Assembly (NCBI RefSeq): GCF_004349105.1
Contig: NZ_SMLB01000012.1
Location: forward strand, 1-64,000
Source: Jiangella aurantiaca
GTDB taxonomy: Bacteria; Actinomycetota; Actinomycetes; Jiangellales; Jiangellaceae
DNA length: 64,000 bases
Reading direction: 5' to 3'
The notes under the pieces were generated by a model, which had not been told where the DNA came from, ran no database searches, and was given only the letters and a program-made list of their open reading frames with translations. A program made the translations under genes and the position numbers. Positions 60,545 to 64,000 of this stretch are shown one piece after another (the first letter of the stretch is position 1; every line of letters begins with the position of its first letter).

Positions 60545-60598
60545 ATGGACTGCTGCGACGACCTGATCACGGACTGCTGCGACACCGGGTGCTGCTGA
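60545..60598 (+). CDS. 17-residue peptide with three vicinal Cys pairs
   Basis: The frame encodes MDCCDDLITDCCDTGCC and stops at TGA 60596-60598. AGGAGG lies eight bases before the ATG, one of the strongest ribosome sites in the window, and the gene follows the 64-residue gene by 48 bases in the same direction and the same frame. Six of 17 residues are cysteines, all in CC pairs, and four are Asp, giving a compact thiol ligand. It lies in an ArsR-controlled operon, so an As(III)- or soft-metal-binding peptide is inferred. It is too short for standard gene finding. Confidence 0.65.
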   Translation: MDCCDDLITDCCDTGCC

Positions 60599-60793
60599 CG
60601 GCACCGACGCTGCGGGGCGGCGCCGGCATCGAGCCGGTGCCGCTTCGCTGCCGCCGCCTCTATCGAGAAGTGCGGACTCCCCGGCCGCCGCTAGCGTCAC
60701 GGCTATCGCCAAGGTCGCCGGCGTGCCCGCGGACGCCGGGTCCTTCACCGACCCTGAGAGGTTCGACTGGGAGGCCGCAGGGCAGTGACCGGG

Positions 60794-61153
60794 CTACTGC
60801 TCCTTCTTGGCGGCGGCCAGGGCCGCGTCGACGTCGAGGGCGGTGACGGCGTCGATGACCTGGTCGAGCGCGGCCGCCGGCAGCGCGCCGGGCTGAGCGA
60901 AGACGAGGTGGCCCTTCTTGAAGGCCATCAGGGTCGGGATCGACGTGATCTGCGCCCACGCCGCCAGTTCCTGCTCCGCCTCGGTGTCGACCTTGCCGAA
61001 GACGATCTCCGGGTGCTGCTCCGCGGCCCGCTCGTAGACGGGGGCGAACATGCGGCACGGTCCACACCAGTCGGCCCAGAAGTCGACCAGCACGATCTCG
61101 TTGTCGTCCACGGTCTGTGCGAAGGTCTGGCTGGTCAGTGCGGTGGTGGTCAT
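60794..61153 (-). CDS. trxA: Thioredoxin
   Basis: This 119-residue protein has the active site FWADWCGPCRM and the conserved cis-Pro loop (SIPTLMAFKKG). It is 10-12 residues longer than standard thioredoxin because of an Ala/Lys-rich C-terminal tail. It starts at the ATG at 61153, overlapping the stop of the epimerase gene by four bases, so the two are translationally coupled, an unusual pairing. It could supply electrons to the ArsC at 57792. Confidence 0.9.
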   Translation of the reverse strand: MTTTALTSQTFAQTVDDNEIVLVDFWADWCGPCRMFAPVYERAAEQHPEIVFGKVDTEAEQELAAWAQITSIPTLMAFKKGHLVFAQPGALPAAALDQVIDAVTALDVDAALAAAKKEQ

Positions 61154-62226
61154 GAAGGTGCAACCCCCTGGGGGGACGTCCGCATTCCCGCCGCCCGGAG
61201 CGGGGCGTGGGCGAACTCGGCCATGCCGGCGGCGAAGGGGACGCGCGCTTCGAAGCCGAGTGCCGCGGCGGCACGGCGCGGGGAGGCGACGACGTGGCGG
61301 ACGTCGCCGAGGCGGTACTCGCCGGTGACGACGGGTGGCGGCGCGACCGGCCCGAACGCCGCGCACAGGGCGGCCGCCATCTCCAGGATCGTGTGCGGCT
61401 CGCCGCTGGCGACGTTGAGCGCCCCGCTCCACCCGGACCCGAGGGCCAGGACGTTGGCCCGGGCGACATCGCCGACGTGGACGAAGTCGCGCCGCTGACC
61501 GCCGTCCTCGAAGACGCGGGGTGCGGCGCCGCGGGCCAGCGCGCTGCGGAAGATGCTGGCCACGCCCGCGTAGGGGGTGTCGCGGGGCATCCGCGGCCCG
61601 TACACGTTGTGGTAGCGCAGCGCACAGACGGCGGCGCCGGTCTCGCGGCCGTACGCGAAGGCCAGGTGCTCGGTGAGCAGCTTCGTCGCGGCGTAGACGT
61701 TGCGCGGATCGGGTGCCGCCTCCTCGTCGACGTGGTCCCAGGACAGCTGCGCACCGCAGTGCGGGCAGGACGGCTCGAACTGCCCGGCATCGAGGTCGGC
61801 GACCGACCGCGGGCCGGGTGCGACGGTGCCGTGTCGCGTGCAGCGGTACCGGCCCTCGCCGTAGACGACCATCGACGACGCGACCACGAGGCGGCCGGTG
61901 AAGCGGCGCCGCCACAGGGCGCGCAGCAGTACGGCGGTGCCCAGGTCGTTGTCGGACACGTAGTCGGCGACGTCGTCGAGGTCGACGCCCAGGCCGACCC
62001 GGGCGGCCTGGTGGCAGACGGCGTCGACGTCGCCGACGGCGTGCGCGACGGTGTCGGCGTCGCGCAGGTCGGCCACGCGCAGGTCGACCCCGTCCGGCAG
62101 ATGCGCGGGCGGCTCGGCATGCGCGGCCAGGGAGTCGAGCACGACCACCTCGGCGCCCTGCTCGGCCAGCTGGTCGACGACGTGCCCGCCGATGAAGCCG
62201 GCGCCGCCGGTGACGAGGACTCGCAT
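61150..62226 (-). CDS. NAD-dependent sugar-nucleotide epimerase/dehydratase with zinc-ribbon-like insert
   Basis: This 358-residue extended SDR has the Rossmann motif VTGGAGFIGGHVVDQL, catalytic Ser region VVASSMVVYGEG and YxxxK in VYAATK. About residues 130-175 carry an insertion with a possible metal site (RCTRHG and SCPHCGAQ) not usual in UDP-glucose 4-epimerases. It probably modifies an NDP-sugar for cell-surface glycans. The gene upstream encodes a glycosyltransferase-like membrane protein and trxA follows. Confidence 0.83.
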   Translation of the reverse strand: MRVLVTGGAGFIGGHVVDQLAEQGAEVVVLDSLAAHAEPPAHLPDGVDLRVADLRDADTVAHAVGDVDAVCHQAARVGLGVDLDDVADYVSDNDLGTAVLLRALWRRRFTGRLVVASSMVVYGEGRYRCTRHGTVAPGPRSVADLDAGQFEPSCPHCGAQLSWDHVDEEAAPDPRNVYAATKLLTEHLAFAYGRETGAAVCALRYHNVYGPRMPRDTPYAGVASIFRSALARGAAPRVFEDGGQRRDFVHVGDVARANVLALGSGWSGALNVASGEPHTILEMAAALCAAFGPVAPPPVVTGEYRLGDVRHVVASPRRAAAALGFEARVPFAAGMAEFAHAPLRAAGMRTSPQGVAPS

Positions 62227-62242
62227 CGCATCTCCTTCGTGT

Positions 62243-63562
62243 TCACCAGGGTGAGCGCAGCGCCGCCTGGAGGACGACGGCGACGGCGACCTGCAGCGCG
62301 AGCCATCGCCTGGCCCCACCGGCCGACGTCGCCAGCGCGCCGCCGGCCAGCAGCACCAGCGGCATGAATGGCTGCCAGATCCGCTCGGTCTCGGCAGACG
62401 ACAGCCCGGACAGGTCGGCGAGCAGCACCGCAGCCAGCCCCGAGCCGACGACGAGCCAGGCTCGCCGATCGCGCAGCCGGGCCAGCCCGGCCGCCGTCGC
62501 CGGGCCGACGGCCAGCGCGAAGACCGCCAGGTTGGCCAGCAGGAAGTACTCGTACGGACGGTCCGCGCCCACGCCGGCGTAGTACTGGACGCGGGTCGCG
62601 GCCAGCCCGTCGAGCCACCAGAACCCCCAGAGGAGCGGCAGCGCCACGACGACGGCGCCCGCCCCGGCCGCGACGGCCAGTACGGCCGGCCTGCGTCGCC
62701 ACAGCGCGACCGCAGCGATCGGCGCCGCGAGCAGCGCGACGCCGTAGGAGAACAGCAGCGCCAGCCCGAACACCGCGCCGCCGGCACCCGCCAGCGCCCA
62801 CCGCGATCGGCCGGCCCGGCCGGTCGCGATCACCACCAGCACCACACCGGTCAGCGCCAGCCCGCCGAAGACGACGTCCGCGTTGGTGTGCCAGACGGCC
62901 GCCGGTGCCAGCACGAGGAACGGCGCGGCCCGGCGGGCGGACCGCTCCGACACGACCTCGCGGGCGATCACCAGCGCCGCGACGGCCGCGGCGGCGACGC
63001 CCGCCATCGCGAGCGCCGTCTCCCACCCGGAACCGGACAACCCCGCGCGGGCCGACGCCCACAGCGCCAGCACCAGTCCCGGCGGGTGCGCCTGCAGATG
63101 GACCGGGACGGCGTCCTGGTGCTCGACGTACGTGCGCAGGAACGCCGCCGGACCGCCGCGCTCGTCGACCAGCCCGATGTGCCGGCCGTACGCCTGCCCG
63201 ATGTCGGCGAAACCGTCAACGCCGTCGACCGCGGCCAGCGCCAGGCTCCAGCCGATCGCCGTCGCCGCCACCGCGCCGAGCACCCGCCGCCACGGCCAGC
63301 GCGCCGCGAGCCCGGGCAGCACCAGCACGGCCGCCGCGCCTGCGGCGACCGGCGCGGCCAGCCGCCAGACCGGCGCGAGCTCCCAGCGGCCGTACAGCGG
63401 GATGGCGCCCAGATGCAGGTCGTCGGCGGGCAGGGCCAGGCCCCAGACCCGGGCGGTCACCAGCAGCAGGACCCATCCGGCCAGCACCCAGACGACGACC
63501 GTCCGGCGGCGCGGCGCCCTGGCCTGCACCGGCCGGGCCGCGAGCGCCGCGGACTCCGTCAC
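62243..63562 (-). CDS. Polytopic membrane protein, GT39/mannosyltransferase-like
   Basis: This 439-residue protein starts at GTG 63562, overlapping the upstream kinase stop as GTGA. It has about ten to twelve hydrophobic helices. A periplasmic-loop segment after helix 3-4 (FLRTYVEHQDAVPVHLQAHP, then PG) recalls the acidic, His-rich loop of C-type glycosyltransferases that use lipid-linked sugars. No exact family can be named. With the adjacent epimerase it suggests a small glycan module. Confidence 0.65.
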   Translation of the reverse strand: MTESAALAARPVQARAPRRRTVVVWVLAGWVLLLVTARVWGLALPADDLHLGAIPLYGRWELAPVWRLAAPVAAGAAAVLVLPGLAARWPWRRVLGAVAATAIGWSLALAAVDGVDGFADIGQAYGRHIGLVDERGGPAAFLRTYVEHQDAVPVHLQAHPPGLVLALWASARAGLSGSGWETALAMAGVAAAAVAALVIAREVVSERSARRAAPFLVLAPAAVWHTNADVVFGGLALTGVVLVVIATGRAGRSRWALAGAGGAVFGLALLFSYGVALLAAPIAAVALWRRRPAVLAVAAGAGAVVVALPLLWGFWWLDGLAATRVQYYAGVGADRPYEYFLLANLAVFALAVGPATAAGLARLRDRRAWLVVGSGLAAVLLADLSGLSSAETERIWQPFMPLVLLAGGALATSAGGARRWLALQVAVAVVLQAALRSPW

Positions 63563-64000
63563 GCCGGGAGCCGGATGGTGAATCGGCACCCGCGGTCGTG
63601 GTTGGCGACCTCGACGGAGCCGGCGTGCGCCTCGACCAGGCCGCGGGCGATGGCCAGTCCCAGCCCGCCGCCGCCGGCGTCGCGGCCGCGCGCGGTGTCG
63701 CCGCGGAAGGCGACGTCGAACACGCGGTCCAGGTCGGGTTCCGGGATACCGCCGCACTCGTCGATGACCTGCAGCACGGCGCCGTCGTGGTCGCGGCCGC
63801 ACCGGACGACGACGCGGCCGCCTGCGGGCGTGTGCCGGATGGCGTTGTCGAGCAGGTTGTTCAGGGCGCGGGAGAACTCGCGGGCCGACACCTCCGTAGC
63901 GGGCAGGTCGTCGAGCTCCTCGACCAGTTGCACGCCCTTGACCGAGGCGTGCGAGGCCGCACCGGCCAGCGACTCGGCGACCGCGTCGCCGATCGAGACC
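63559..64000 (-). CDS. Sensor histidine kinase, C-terminal part (cut by window edge)
   Basis: The visible 146 codons cover the HATPase domain: N box NNLLDNAIRHTPAGG, G1 IDECGGIP, F/G2 region DAGGGGLGLAIARGLVEAHAG, and the closing GCRFTIRLPA. The HisKA dimerisation helix lies beyond the window. The protein would autophosphorylate and signal to a response regulator, presumably encoded just outside. The stop overlaps the start of the glycosyltransferase-like gene. Confidence 0.87.
   Translation of the reverse strand, partial: VSIGDAVAESLAGAASHASVKGVQLVEELDDLPATEVSAREFSRALNNLLDNAIRHTPAGGRVVVRCGRDHDGAVLQVIDECGGIPEPDLDRVFDVAFRGDTARGRDAGGGGLGLAIARGLVEAHAGSVEVANHDRGCRFTIRLPA

Noticed and set aside
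60690-60787. Plus-strand fragment ending in a TGA before trxA
   Set aside because: The last 28 codons look peptide-like (VPADAGSFTDPERFDWEA) but have no start or ribosome site; too short to assign.
60660-63062. 800-residue minus-strand frame across trxA, the epimerase and the glycosyltransferase-like gene
   Set aside because: It covers three genes that each have clear motifs, starts and overlaps in other frames.
1-64000. CRISPR arrays, tRNA and rRNA genes, plasmid or phage functions
   Set aside because: No regularly spaced repeats, cloverleaf sequences, integrase, replication or capsid proteins were seen on either strand.

Overview
The window is high-GC DNA from an actinomycete. Third codon positions are strongly G/C, GTG starts and ATGA/GTGA gene overlaps are common, and the families (COG0523, DUF427, DUF1876, DUF6153-like, HspR-like MerR, IclR and FCD-GntR regulators) are typical of soil actinomycetes. 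Jiangellaceae or a relative is my guess from protein flavour only. No tRNA, rRNA, CRISPR array or transposase gene was seen. All families were assigned by reading motifs, without database searches.

Layout. 0-3.7 kb: the start of hutH (cut by the window edge) diverges from an IclR regulator, followed by a large NB-ARC/TPR/LuxR regulator on the other strand. 3.7-14.7 kb: a peptide operon holds a complete dipeptide/oligopeptide ABC importer (binding protein, two permeases, two ATPases) and a proline-iminopeptidase-like hydrolase, bracketed by two paralogous M14-carboxypeptidase-like proteins that carry complementary active-site substitutions. 14.7-15.7 kb: remnants of a COG0523 GTPase and two methyltransferases. 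15.7-33.9 kb: a polysaccharide/acid-sugar locus with two enolase-superfamily proteins, a secreted beta-helix protein, an internally shortened hexapeptide protein, an unknown protein, an SDR, an FCD-GntR regulator, an esterase, an Lpl/Ytc-type sugar ABC importer without its ATPase, a DapA-like aldolase, an SGNH hydrolase, and GH39-like and GH13 enzymes. Two of its promoters carry the same 26-bp element.

33.9-40.2 kb: broken DsrE and DUF427 genes, then a copper module (P-type ATPase with N- and C-terminal metal-binding domains, an orphan NuoN-like fragment, DUF6153-like, DUF305 and a beta-propeller lipoprotein). 40.3-51.4 kb: mixed genes, including a HAF-repeat protein, a methyltransferase, an MFS transporter, a divergent Hsp20/MerR pair around a perfect palindrome, a DEAD-box helicase with a DbpA-type domain, and a secreted LVIVD/PA-domain protein. 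52.1-57.8 kb: stress and small genes (PEBP, an 18-Cys copper-storage-like protein, a phosphoribosyltransferase-hydrolase fusion, DUF1876, DJ-1-like, a small alarmone synthetase). 56.7-61.2 kb: arsenic and redox genes (ArsO-like monooxygenase, ArsC, a truncated second ArsC, CorA, ArsR, two small Cys-pair proteins, thioredoxin). The tail holds an epimerase, a polytopic glycosyltransferase-like protein and a histidine kinase cut by the window edge.

The most novel item is a 17-residue reading frame at 60545-60598 with six cysteines in three vicinal pairs, a strong ribosome site, and a position just behind an ArsR-controlled promoter. The second is the M14-like pair, in which each copy lacks residues the other keeps. 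A recurring theme is genes shortened by internal deletion.
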